Shown in pieces: positions 1 through 7,714 of a DNA stretch of 64,000 nt (position 1 is its first letter; each line of letters opens with the position of its first letter). The notes below the pieces were generated by a model, which saw only the letters and a program-made list of their open reading frames with translations, was not told the DNA's origin and searched no databases. The translations under genes were made by a program, and so were the position numbers. Origin of the DNA: Anaerolineae bacterium (GTDB lineage: Bacteria; Chloroflexota; Anaerolineae; Promineifilales; Promineifilaceae); NCBI GenBank assembly GCA_030425205.1, contig JAUIAP010000006.1, forward strand, positions 124,001 to 188,000. The letters run 5' to 3'.

Positions 1-939
1 GAGCCGCAATTTGTCAATTTTGGTGATGCCGACCTCTGGTTAGCAGCGGTAGAGCCTGTCGTTTCGCTTGAGGTCAACGGCGTGGCGCGCGCCTATCCAT
101 TGCAAATTTTGACGTGGCACGAAATTGTCAACGATGAAATTGGCGGCGTGCCTGTCGTCGTCACCTTTTGTCCACTGTGCAACTCCGCCGTCGTCTTTGA
201 CCGACGTGTCGATGGAGACGTTTTCGAGTTCGGTGTCAGTGGCCTGCTGCGCAACAGCGATTTGATCATGTACGATCGAACAACCGAAACACTCTGGCAA
301 CAGTTCACAGGAGAAGGGTTGGTTGGCGATTTGACGGGCAAACAACTTGACTTCCTGCCATCTCAACTGATCAGTTACGCCAATTTCAAAGCCGCCTATC
401 CCGATGGTCAAGTGCTCTCTAAGGCAACAGGATTTGATCGAGCCTATGGGCGCAATCCGTATGCAGGTTACGACACGGTTCCCGGTCGGCCGTTTCTGTT
501 CAGCGGTGAATTAGATGAGCGGCTTGGTCCAGTTGATCGGGTTGTGACGGTGCGCATGGCAGCGAAAGAGGTCGATATCGCCTATCCATTGGCGACACTT
601 GCTGAGCTTGGCGCGATCAATGACGATCCAGCGGGAGAACCGATCGTCGTTTTTCATCTGCCCGGCACGACGAGCGCATTAGGCGCAGCGGAAATTGCCC
701 GCGCTGAAGATGTCGGCGCGACTGCCGTCTTCAGTCGTGTTGTTGACGGGCAAACGCTGACGTTTAGTCGTGAGGGTGAGCATTTTGTCGATGCGGAGAC
801 GGGAACAGAGTGGAACATCGTTGGACAGGCCGTCGCGGGGGCGTTGGCAGGGACACAGTTGGCGCCAATCGTGGCGGCCGACCATTTTTGGTTTTCGTGG
901 GCGGCATTTCGGCCGAATACGATCATCTATCAGCCTTAA
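1..939 (+). CDS. DUF3179 domain-containing protein (5' truncated)
   Basis: The frame is open from base 1, so the start lies outside the window. The visible 312 residues match the DUF3179 family as I know it: an EPV...VNGVARAYPL segment, WHEIVND, a TFCPLCNSA motif with two cysteines, FGVSGLLRNSDLIMYDR, and TETLWQQ followed by a G-rich stretch. DUF3179 proteins are usually secreted or lipoproteins and have no established biochemical role; the paired Cys suggests metal or redox chemistry, but that is inference. The stop is TAA at 937-939. The next gene converges on it after 33 bp. A TCGGCCGA palindrome lies near the 3' end, read as F-R-P-N. Confidence 0.85.
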   Translation, partial: EPQFVNFGDADLWLAAVEPVVSLEVNGVARAYPLQILTWHEIVNDEIGGVPVVVTFCPLCNSAVVFDRRVDGDVFEFGVSGLLRNSDLIMYDRTTETLWQQFTGEGLVGDLTGKQLDFLPSQLISYANFKAAYPDGQVLSKATGFDRAYGRNPYAGYDTVPGRPFLFSGELDERLGPVDRVVTVRMAAKEVDIAYPLATLAELGAINDDPAGEPIVVFHLPGTTSALGAAEIARAEDVGATAVFSRVVDGQTLTFSREGEHFVDAETGTEWNIVGQAVAGALAGTQLAPIVAADHFWFSWAAFRPNTIIYQP

Positions 940-972
940 AGATGCCAACAACCTACGAGAACTGTTGACAGC

Positions 973-1491
973 CTAAGGATTCAAAAACGCATTGGCCTGC
1001 AAAACGCCCACGACGCTTTTGGCGTCGGTCAGCTCACCACGCAACGCCATGGCAACGAGTTCCTTGAGCGGAATCGGCCGAATTTCGATCTCCTCATCTT
1101 CATCCATTGGCAACGGATCTTCTGATAGCCCTTGTGCCAAAAAGATTTTCATCACCTCGTTGCTCGTTCCCGGCGATGGCAGCATTTCGCCCAACAACGT
1201 CAAGCTCTCGGCGCGGTAGCCCGTCTCCTCGCGCAACTCGCGCTGGGCAGCTTCGGGATATGGTTCATCGCCGTCGAGGGTACCTGCGGGGAGTTCGAGG
1301 AGATTTCGGCCGAAAACGGGTCGAAACTGCTCAATCATCAATACGTTATCGCCCAACATCGGAACCAGAACTACCGATCCCGGATGCTCGATCAGGGCCA
1401 GATCCATAACATGCCCGCTCTCAAGTCGAACCTTGTCAAGCCTGAATTGCCATTTCCCATCCCACAAAACGTTTTGTTGCAATATGTCCAT
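973..1491 (-). CDS. Nudix hydrolase, ADP-ribose pyrophosphatase-like
   Basis: The protein carries a complete Nudix box, G-x5-E-x7-REL-x-EETGY, in its middle third, preceded by an FGRNLLELPAGTL segment typical of ADP-ribose/ADP-sugar pyrophosphatases (NudF-like). It should hydrolyse a nucleoside diphosphate linked to a sugar or similar group, using Mg2+ held by the glutamates of the box. I chose the ATG at 1491 (MDILQQ...) because the longer frame up to 1527 would run through the terminator hairpin of the upstream LysM gene. With this start there is almost no leader and no clear ribosome-binding site, so the start is the least certain part. Confidence 0.85.
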   Translation of the reverse strand: MDILQQNVLWDGKWQFRLDKVRLESGHVMDLALIEHPGSVVLVPMLGDNVLMIEQFRPVFGRNLLELPAGTLDGDEPYPEAAQRELREETGYRAESLTLLGEMLPSPGTSNEVMKIFLAQGLSEDPLPMDEDEEIEIRPIPLKELVAMALRGELTDAKSVVGVLQANAFLNP

Positions 1492-1525
1492 AAATAAAAA
1501 ATGCGTACCGTGTATGACGGTACGC
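1491..1525 (-). terminator. Rho-independent terminator of the LysM gene
   Basis: A perfect 9-bp inverted repeat (GCGTACCGT at 1503-1511, complement at 1517-1525, 5-nt loop) is followed on the minus strand by a run of T. It lies 35 bp beyond the LysM gene stop and directly abuts the start of the Nudix gene. Confidence 0.85.
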
Positions 1526-1559
1526 AAGCTGTTTTAGATCCTCTTAATCAGCCAGCAAT

Positions 1560-2531
1560 TTAGCGATTCGGGATTTTGATCTCTTGATTGAACTTGATTT
1601 GGTTGACGTTGACAATGCCATTGTAGTCGGCCAACTCTTGCACGGTGTAGCCGTAACGTTGACCAATGACAAAGAGCGTTTCACCATAGCTAACCACGTG
1701 AATAAAGAAGTTGTTGGGGTCGAATTGTGGGGTCGTTTCGGCCGAATCGCCCGCAGCATCCGCCGCACCAGCCACAATCTGCAACGTCTCACCAGCCGTA
1801 ATGCTGTGTTCGTTAGGCAGGTTGTTCGCAACAACGATGTCCTGAATTGAAACACCGTATTGCTGTGCGATGGTGCCGACCGTATCGCCAAATTGAATTA
1901 CATGCGTAATCGCTTCTGGGCTTGTAGCAGCGTCACCGCTGCCGTCAGTTGCACCTTCGCCACTGCCGTCAGTCGCCGCACCTTCACCACTGCCATCGGT
2001 CGCGGCGCCTTCACCAGTTCCGTCAGTTGCAGCACCTTCGCCACTGCCATCAGCCGTGCCGTCGCCGCTGCCATCTGTCGCCGCGCCGCCTTCCACAGCC
2101 CCTTCACCACTGCCGTCAGTCGCCGCACCTTCACCACTGCCATCGGTTGCACCAGCCTCGCCGCCAGCATCCGTAGCGGTTTCCCCGCTGCCATCGGTCG
2201 CGCCGCCATCCACTGTGGCTTCTCCACCACTGGCTTCACCACCAGCATCTGCCGCTCCCTCATCGGTCACAGGATAGCCATCTGTTGTCGTATCGCCTTC
2301 CGTTCCCGCACCATCCGTCACCACTGCGCCGTCTGTCGTTGCGCCATCGGTTGTCGCACCATCGGTAACAACACCATCGGTTGCTGCGCCGCCGGCGCCG
2401 GGTAAATCTTGGATCACGCCGTTACCATCTTCTGGCAAATCTTGATTTAAGTCGTTTGTACAACTGACTGCCAAAAGCATCATTACAATCACAAAAAGGG
2501 CAAATATGTTTTTCGTCACACGGTTCTTCAC
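1560..2531 (-). CDS. LysM-domain lipoprotein with low-complexity linker
   Basis: The N-terminus is a lipoprotein signal: basic MKNR..K, a hydrophobic core, and lipobox LAVSC at about residues 20-24. Residues about 50-205 are a low-complexity linker dominated by A-T-D-G-S-G-E-G units. Two LysM domains follow at about 210-255 and 275-321, each with the typical start (HVIQFGDT, HVVSYGET), a middle repeat (IAQQYGVS, IGQRYGYT) and a final I-P-like turn. LysM binds peptidoglycan or other GlcNAc polymers, so this is probably a membrane-tethered, wall-binding protein. The start is GTG at 2531 with GAGAGG about 8 nt upstream. No catalytic domain is present. Confidence 0.85.
   Translation of the reverse strand: MKNRVTKNIFALFVIVMMLLAVSCTNDLNQDLPEDGNGVIQDLPGAGGAATDGVVTDGATTDGATTDGAVVTDGAGTEGDTTTDGYPVTDEGAADAGGEASGGEATVDGGATDGSGETATDAGGEAGATDGSGEGAATDGSGEGAVEGGAATDGSGDGTADGSGEGAATDGTGEGAATDGSGEGAATDGSGEGATDGSGDAATSPEAITHVIQFGDTVGTIAQQYGVSIQDIVVANNLPNEHSITAGETLQIVAGAADAAGDSAETTPQFDPNNFFIHVVSYGETLFVIGQRYGYTVQELADYNGIVNVNQIKFNQEIKIPNR
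1925..2190. repeat. Degenerate minisatellite encoding A-T-D-G-S-G-E-G
   Basis: Within the LysM gene, units of about 24-27 bp (TTCACCACTGCC-like, alternating with CGCC/GCACC) repeat many times. They encode the acidic Gly/Ser/Thr linker. Copy number could vary between strains by slippage, changing how far the LysM domains stand off the membrane. Confidence 0.7.
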
Positions 2532-2696
2532 GCTAATTTCCTCTCACTTTTGCACGTTTGGCACAATGCAATGGGCATTGCGCTAGTTTCAGCATACTAC
2601 AACAATTGGCGGCTAAAACCACTTGTTTGCAGTCTAACATACGCTAATTCCAGCGTCAACTAAACAAAAACGTCATCGCAAACGGGACGTAACACC

Positions 2697-3512
2697 TTAT
2701 TCTGGCCGACATTGATCCTCAATTGTGGCGAGAAATTTCACGAGCGCACCAGTAGTTTGTGCCGTTTTTTCGTACATCATAAAATGGCCCGCATCAATGG
2801 CGACAAGTTCGGCCGATTCTATCAACGCCGCCATCTCCTCACTCGCTGCCATACGCATCATTTTGTCGTGTTGCCCTCCGATAATCAATACAGGCACAGA
2901 GATTCCACCCATCCGATCTCGTTCATCAAAATTGTTGCAGGCGACAAAATCTTCGTAGACAACCTGTGGCTCAGTGGCCAGCATATGGGCAATCCCCGTT
3001 TCAACAAGTTCGGCCGCCGCCGTTTTGGGCCAAGAAAATTTAGCGATCAGACGCACCGTCTGTTCAAAATCAGAGCGCAATCCATTCAAAATGATCTCAT
3101 TGACATCCATTTTTGCGCCACTGCCCAGCACAACCAGACCGCGCAAATTTGCAGGGCGCATTATCCCGACCATTTGCGCGATAGCTCCCCCCATTGAATG
3201 TCCCGCAACGACGACATTTTCTAACCCCAAGGCGACGGTGAAGTCAATGATAAACTGGGCATAGGCTGTGATGCTGTCATAACCCGGTGGATCAGACTGA
3301 CCATGTCCGGGCAGGTCGGGAATGTAAACGGGATAATCACTCACCCCCTGGCAATGGTTGCTTGCCCGTGTGCCGTCTGTTTGTAGCCACTGGTACGGCC
3401 AGCTTTGACTGCATCCACCAGCGCCATGCACAAGCACGATGGCTGGCTGCGGCGATGTGCGACCGTTGTGAAAATAGTTGATCTGTTGCGCGTTGACTGT
3501 GACTGTAGGCAT
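2697..3512 (-). CDS. alpha/beta hydrolase
   Basis: A 271-residue single-domain alpha/beta hydrolase. Visible landmarks in order: LVHGAGGCSQSW oxyanion-hole region at about 27-38, PDLPGHGQSD, nucleophile elbow GHSMGG at about 105-110, a late-strand IIGGQHD with the probable acid, and the catalytic His in AGHFMM near residue 248. No signal peptide is seen, so it is cytoplasmic. The substrate cannot be told from sequence; relatives include esterases, haloperoxidase-like enzymes and C-C hydrolases. It follows the metallophosphoesterase gene after only 6 bp, so both are probably one transcript. Confidence 0.85.
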   Translation of the reverse strand: MPTVTVNAQQINYFHNGRTSPQPAIVLVHGAGGCSQSWPYQWLQTDGTRASNHCQGVSDYPVYIPDLPGHGQSDPPGYDSITAYAQFIIDFTVALGLENVVVAGHSMGGAIAQMVGIMRPANLRGLVVLGSGAKMDVNEIILNGLRSDFEQTVRLIAKFSWPKTAAAELVETGIAHMLATEPQVVYEDFVACNNFDERDRMGGISVPVLIIGGQHDKMMRMAASEEMAALIESAELVAIDAGHFMMYEKTAQTTGALVKFLATIEDQCRPE

Positions 3513-3518
3513 GAAATA

Positions 3519-4358
3519 TTAGCGACGTTGCGTCAAATAGTGTGCGACCGCTGCGTGCGGCGTTATCTCCCTAGCTCGGACAGAATCGCCATAGTGCCGG
3601 AAAAACTCAGGCATGTAAGAGCGTGCGTCGCGCCATTCAGCGTAGAGCAGCGCGGCCGATGCGCCGTTTGTTTCAATATAGTTGGCTAATTTGTATTGGC
3701 GTTCTGTTTCAGCGCGGTCGTAGGGAAGGCGGATAAGTTCGGCCGAAAAACCCCTCATTTCATCCCAAACCAAACGCACATAGCCCGCCCGCACATTCCC
3801 GTCGAGCGGCACGCCGACCGATCCCGTATTGATCACGAGTGTCCCATTCACGTTTCCATGAAACATGCGATGGGTGTGGCTTGTCACAAACACATCGGGT
3901 GCAGGATGCATTTTCTCGGCAACCACGTCATCATCTGTCCATGGCATGATGCCGTCCCGCGTCCCACGTAAGGATGCATGCGTCGCCCGAATATGCTTGC
4001 CGCCCAATAGGAGCGAACAGGAAACTGGCAACTGGCGAATGCGCGCGATCTGCCGATCGGTCATCAGATTGCGCGTCCATAGCGACGAGGCAAAAAATTC
4101 GCGGTCAATATCCGAAAGGTCCGGACGCGGTTCCGACCACTCCAACACGTACTGTTCATGATTGCCAATCGTCATCAGCCAACCAGAGTCAAGGCGTGCG
4201 TTGATAATTTCCCAGCATTCACACGACTGCGGCCCGCGATTAACGACATCGCCATTGACGATAACATTGTCAGGGTTCCAACGATCAATGTCGTCTAGGA
4301 CGGTTTGCAGAGCTGGCAAATTTCCGTGAACATCCGAGAGTAAGGCGATCTTGTGCAT
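3519..4358 (-). CDS. metallophosphoesterase (YfcE/MJ0936-like)
   Basis: A 279-residue calcineurin-like phosphoesterase. Metal-binding motifs appear in the family order: SDVHGN near the N-terminus, NGDVVNRGP, TIGNHEQY, and SHTHRMF with a following NTGSVGVP. These residues bind two divalent metals. The size and the GSVG signature fit small bacterial phosphodiesterases; the physiological substrate is unknown. ATG at 4358. It is upstream of, and probably co-transcribed with, the alpha/beta hydrolase. Confidence 0.85.
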   Translation of the reverse strand: MHKIALLSDVHGNLPALQTVLDDIDRWNPDNVIVNGDVVNRGPQSCECWEIINARLDSGWLMTIGNHEQYVLEWSEPRPDLSDIDREFFASSLWTRNLMTDRQIARIRQLPVSCSLLLGGKHIRATHASLRGTRDGIMPWTDDDVVAEKMHPAPDVFVTSHTHRMFHGNVNGTLVINTGSVGVPLDGNVRAGYVRLVWDEMRGFSAELIRLPYDRAETERQYKLANYIETNGASAALLYAEWRDARSYMPEFFRHYGDSVRAREITPHAAVAHYLTQRR

Positions 4359-4373
4359 CGGGGAATTGTACCA

Positions 4374-4407
4374 ACAAAAAACCGAGTTTCTTGTTGAAAC
4401 TCGGTTT
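4374..4407 (-). terminator. Terminator of the mevalonate operon
   Basis: A perfect 12-bp stem (AAACCGAGTTTC, 5-nt loop TTGTT, complement) has an A-run on its left, giving a T-run on the minus strand. It lies about 50 bp after the DUF35 stop. T-rich sequence on the right may let it act in both directions. Confidence 0.85.
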
Positions 4408-4453
4408 CTTGTCTGCTGGTGCGATTTAACTCTAAGACGCCGGAAGTAATTTG

Positions 4454-4849
4454 CTAGATCAATTTCGGCCGAAATTTATACCCATACAAGATCATCCCCT
4501 CGTCCCCTTCGGTCCGTAGCTTGCGTGTCACCATCTCGACAGGCATACCAATCTCAATATCTTCGAGATCAACATCCGTCAACTGTGCCGTCAGCAATGG
4601 CCCTTCATCCAACTTCACCAACGCCATCACGTAAGGCGCGTTAAACTCATATCCCGCTGGCGCACTATAAACCGTCGTGTACGAATAGACTTCGCCCTGC
4701 CCTGTCAGCTCAAAAAGCTCTTTCGCAGGAGCCGCGCACTCCAAACACACATCACGCGGTGGATAAATTTTCGTCTTGCAAGACGGGCATTCCTCGCCCA
4801 TCAGTTGATACCGTTGTTTGTTCAATCGCCAATGTTGTGAAACTTGCAT
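4454..4849 (-). CDS. DUF35 zinc-ribbon/OB-fold acyl-CoA-binding protein
   Basis: 131 residues: an N-terminal helix, a zinc ribbon CPSC-x13-CLEC at about 20-38, then an OB-fold with G-x-VYSYTTVY. This is the DUF35 architecture. In archaea a DUF35 protein bridges acetoacetyl-CoA thiolase and HMG-CoA synthase in one complex and supplies part of a shared CoA-binding site. The same three families are neighbours here, so the same role is a reasonable inference. I chose the ATG at 4849, with GGAG upstream; longer frames would start inside the intergenic hairpin. It is the last gene of the operon. Confidence 0.85.
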   Translation of the reverse strand: MQVSQHWRLNKQRYQLMGEECPSCKTKIYPPRDVCLECAAPAKELFELTGQGEVYSYTTVYSAPAGYEFNAPYVMALVKLDEGPLLTAQLTDVDLEDIEIGMPVEMVTRKLRTEGDEGMILYGYKFRPKLI

Positions 4850-4863
4850 AGTCGCTTCGCTCC

Positions 4864-4908
4864 AGTGGTAAGTGATAAGATAATTCTTACCACTTCTCAC
4901 TTACCACT
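4864..4908. repeat. Intergenic hairpin with tandem-copy arms
   Basis: Arms AGTGGTAAGTGA (4864-4875) and its complement (4897-4908) enclose further copies of CTTACCACT, so each arm is built from short near-tandem units. It separates the thiolase-like gene from the DUF35 gene. Other intergenic hairpins in this window share the design but not the sequence. Confidence 0.7.
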
Positions 4909-4915
4909 ATATCCT

Positions 4916-6064
4916 CTATATCTTCAAAATATGCGTAATCGCCGTCGCGCCCAATCCACCTAGATTTTGCGCCATACCGATGGTTGCGTTTTCGATTTGA
5001 TTGCCGCCCGCCTTGCCTTGTAGTTGACGGGCGATTTCGACAATTTGATAGACACCCGTTGCGCCCAATGGGTTGCCACGTGCTTTGAGACCACCAAATG
5101 TGCTGATCGGGATTGAACCGTCGCGCCTAATCTGTCCAGCACGGGCCAGTTCAATGCCTTCACCCTGCGCGGCAAAGCCCGCCGCTTCAAGTGCAAGCGT
5201 CGCCAAGATAGTGTAGGCATCATGCAATTCAAACAGATCGATGTCGTCATGGGTCACGTCCGCCATCTGCATGGCGCCTTGCGCACTTTTGGCCGCTGCT
5301 GATAACCACAAAATGTCGGTGCGATCATGCAAGGCAAGCGTGTCTGTCGCCGCTGCACTGCCAATGATCTGAACAGGTTGCGGAACCATATCGGCCGCCC
5401 TCTCCGTACTCGTCACAATCACCGCCGCCGAGCCATCGCCTGCTGGAGCCGCATCAAACAGGCTCACTGGGGTCGCAATCTGTGGTGCAAAGCCAAACTT
5501 TTCAGCGCGCAATTTGTTTCGATACATCGCCAACGGGTTACTGCTACCGTTCGCATGGGCGTTGACGCTAAAACCTGCAAAGTCGTCAATCGACGCGCCG
5601 TATTCGTGCATGTAGCGTTGCATCATGAGTGCGGCCATGGCTGCGGGCGTTGCACCGTGAACTTGTTCATAATCTGCGTCAAGCGAGGTAGCGAGGGCTT
5701 TTTCGGCCGAACTTCCCGTCGTATCGCTCGCCTTCTCTACCCCCACAACCAGCGCAGTCCGCACCATGCCGCTGCTTACCGCGAGCACGGCCTGTCGCAA
5801 TGCTGCCGCACCCGAAGCCTCTGCCGCCTCCACAACAGTCGCCTCAATCCCCTTCATGCCCGCAAAATCTGCGATCAACGCCCCTAGCTGACGCTGATTG
5901 CTCAGCGTGCCGCCGAGCATATTCCCAACGTAAAGCGCGTCGATCTCCGTCGTGTGGGCATCATCCAACGCCGCCTCAATCGCATACCACGCGAGAAGGC
6001 GCAACGACGTTTCCCACGCTTCACTTACTTCTGTTTGTCCATAACCAATAATAGAAACTGTCAT
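4916..6064 (-). CDS. Thiolase-fold protein of the HMG-CoA module; catalytic Cys and His replaced
   Basis: 382 residues with the SCP2-thiolase-like fold: EAAEASGAAALRQA at about 78-91, a DAAPAGDGSAA segment, ELHDAYTI at about 275-282, GGLKARGNPLGATG near residue 330, and a C-terminal QNLGGLGATA. In active thiolases the first motif has the nucleophilic Cys (A-C-A-S-G) and the fourth reads G-H-P. Here the codons clearly give Glu (GAG) and Asn (AAC). It may therefore be a non-catalytic scaffold or have a different chemistry. Flanked by HMG-CoA synthase/GNAT upstream (7 bp) and DUF35 downstream, matching the archaeal thiolase-DUF35-synthase set. Confidence 0.85.
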   Translation of the reverse strand: MTVSIIGYGQTEVSEAWETSLRLLAWYAIEAALDDAHTTEIDALYVGNMLGGTLSNQRQLGALIADFAGMKGIEATVVEAAEASGAAALRQAVLAVSSGMVRTALVVGVEKASDTTGSSAEKALATSLDADYEQVHGATPAAMAALMMQRYMHEYGASIDDFAGFSVNAHANGSSNPLAMYRNKLRAEKFGFAPQIATPVSLFDAAPAGDGSAAVIVTSTERAADMVPQPVQIIGSAAATDTLALHDRTDILWLSAAAKSAQGAMQMADVTHDDIDLFELHDAYTILATLALEAAGFAAQGEGIELARAGQIRRDGSIPISTFGGLKARGNPLGATGVYQIVEIARQLQGKAGGNQIENATIGMAQNLGGLGATAITHILKI

Positions 6065-6071
6065 AACTGAT

Positions 6072-6575
6072 TTATCCGAATGCTGGATGGAAATAAGCCG
6101 TGCCGCTTATGTCGTTCAGTACATTAGGCTGTATTTCATAAACCATAAACGCGGGTGCTGGCACATCGAACGAAAGACGAATGTCGTGCGTATCAGCGCG
6201 TTCAAAACCGAAGCGCGGATAATAGTCTGAATGACCCAGCAACATAACCACAGAATGTCCCTCGTCTCGCAGCATTTCCAACCCATTGCGAATCAATGTA
6301 GAACCAATCCCCTCGCGTTGCAGACCTGGTTGAACGCTGATTGGACCAAGCGCGACAATTGCGTGTGTGGTCTTTCCAACGACAGTAGCAGGACTAAATA
6401 AGACGTGCCCAACGATGACTTGTCCTCTGACCGCGACGAGTGCGAGTATTGATTCACCAGCAGACTCAATGTCCGCGACAATTTTGGCCTCGACATCTCT
6501 ATCAAATGCCGTTTTTGTGAGGGCAAGAATTTGTGGCGTATCATCCTGCTCTGCTCGCCGAATCATTACATCCAT
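6072..6575 (-). CDS. GNAT family N-acetyltransferase
   Basis: About 167 residues. MIRRAEQDDTPQI opens the GNAT fold; the acetyl-CoA pyrophosphate loop appears as VQPGLQREGIGSTLI, followed by a LLGHSDYYPRFGFE segment common in YhbS-like acetyltransferases. It sits 4 bp after HMG-CoA synthase and 7 bp before the thiolase-like gene, so it is surely co-transcribed with the mevalonate genes. The substrate is unknown. The start at 6575 (MDVMIRR) avoids overlap with the synthase gene. Confidence 0.85.
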   Translation of the reverse strand: MDVMIRRAEQDDTPQILALTKTAFDRDVEAKIVADIESAGESILALVAVRGQVIVGHVLFSPATVVGKTTHAIVALGPISVQPGLQREGIGSTLIRNGLEMLRDEGHSVVMLLGHSDYYPRFGFERADTHDIRLSFDVPAPAFMVYEIQPNVLNDISGTAYFHPAFG

Positions 6576-6579
6576 GTTG

Positions 6580-7656
6580 CTACTTTTCCCGAATTTTTCC
6601 ACGATAGCGCGCGTAGGTTGCGTAGTCGATCTCTTTTTGGCGGTCGAGATAGGCGCGCGTGGCGGGGGCGCGTCCGCGAATGTCATTGATGCGCTCCGTC
6701 ACGAACAGGTCAAATGCGTCTGATCCCGCGCCGCTGCCATAGCTGACCATTAAAATGCGGTCGCCGGGTTCGGCAATGTCGAGAATGCTCGTTAAGCCAA
6801 TGATGCACGACCCGCTGTAGGTGTTGCCGATTTCGCCAGCCAACAAGCCCGCCTCCATCTGTTGCATATTGAAGCCGAGCATCCCGCCAGCGCGCGAGGG
6901 AAACTTGTAGTTAGGTTGGTGGAAAACCGCGTACTGGTAGTCAGATGGGGTTGTTCCCAATGACGCCATCATAAATTTCGCTGCGCCTTGAATGTGTTTG
7001 AAATAGGCAGGTTCGCCAGTGAAACGGTCGCCGTGCGATGGGTAGATAGCGTGTTCACGTCGCCAAAAGTCGGGGGTGTCGGTAACAAAGGAGTAGGTCG
7101 CGTTGATTGTGCAGACAGACTCAGCCGCTGGCCCAATCAAAACGCCCGCTCCGCCAGCCGCTGCCGTATACTCAAGCGCATCAGCCGGCCGACCCTGTGC
7201 GGTATCCATCCCAATCGCCATCGCGTACTTCGCCATGCCACTGCCGACAAGACCAATACCAGCTTGCATCGCTTCCGTGCCAGCTTTACAGGCAAACTCC
7301 CAATCGGCCGAAACCGTATTTGGAACGGCCCCAATCGCCTCTGCCACAATCGTACTCGTCGGCTTCACGGCATACGGATGGCTTTCACTTCCAACCCACA
7401 CGGCGCGAATTTCACGAGGGTCAACTTGCGCTCGTTTAAGCGTATTGCGTGCCGCCTCAATCGACATCGTGACGACATCCTCATCGAGACCACTGACCGC
7501 CTTTGCCTTAACTGGTGATCCCCCCGCTCCATTTGTCCACATCTGGCTAATCGTCTTCCCCGCAATCCGATAGCGTGGCACATAGGCCCCATAGCCGACA
7601 ATTCCCACGGGGCGATCTGGCCTCATCAGGCCGTCTTGTATATTTTCGTTTGACAT
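6580..7656 (-). CDS. Hydroxymethylglutaryl-CoA synthase, archaeal-type
   Basis: About 358 residues, shorter than eukaryotic synthases and like the archaeal type. It condenses acetyl-CoA with acetoacetyl-CoA. The N-terminal [14 protein letters not shown], the nucleophile loop [10 protein letters not shown] (Cys), the catalytic His in [11 protein letters not shown], and the late G-N-T-Y-S-G-S segment are all present, so this enzyme looks active, unlike its thiolase-like neighbour. ATG at 7656 (MSNENIQ) with AGATAGG just upstream was preferred over longer frames. It lies 58 bp after the reductase gene. Confidence 0.92.
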   Translation of the reverse strand: MSNENIQDGLMRPDRPVGIVGYGAYVPRYRIAGKTISQMWTNGAGGSPVKAKAVSGLDEDVVTMSIEAARNTLKRAQVDPREIRAVWVGSESHPYAVKPTSTIVAEAIGAVPNTVSADWEFACKAGTEAMQAGIGLVGSGMAKYAMAIGMDTAQGRPADALEYTAAAGGAGVLIGPAAESVCTINATYSFVTDTPDFWRREHAIYPSHGDRFTGEPAYFKHIQGAAKFMMASLGTTPSDYQYAVFHQPNYKFPSRAGGMLGFNMQQMEAGLLAGEIGNTYSGSCIIGLTSILDIAEPGDRILMVSYGSGAGSDAFDLFVTERINDIRGRAPATRAYLDRQKEIDYATYARYRGKIREK

Positions 7657-7714
7657 ACCTATCTGGTTGGTGCGTCGTGCGCGGCATCTTTTTTCAAGCA
7701 TGCCGCATCATGCA

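Noticed and set aside
1492..1527. Longer N-terminus for the Nudix protein
   Set aside because: It would be encoded by the terminator stem of the LysM gene; no conserved residues are gained.
1860..2405. Plus-strand frame opposite the LysM linker
   Set aside because: It is a shadow of the repeat region; its composition is biased only because the repeat lacks stops on both strands.
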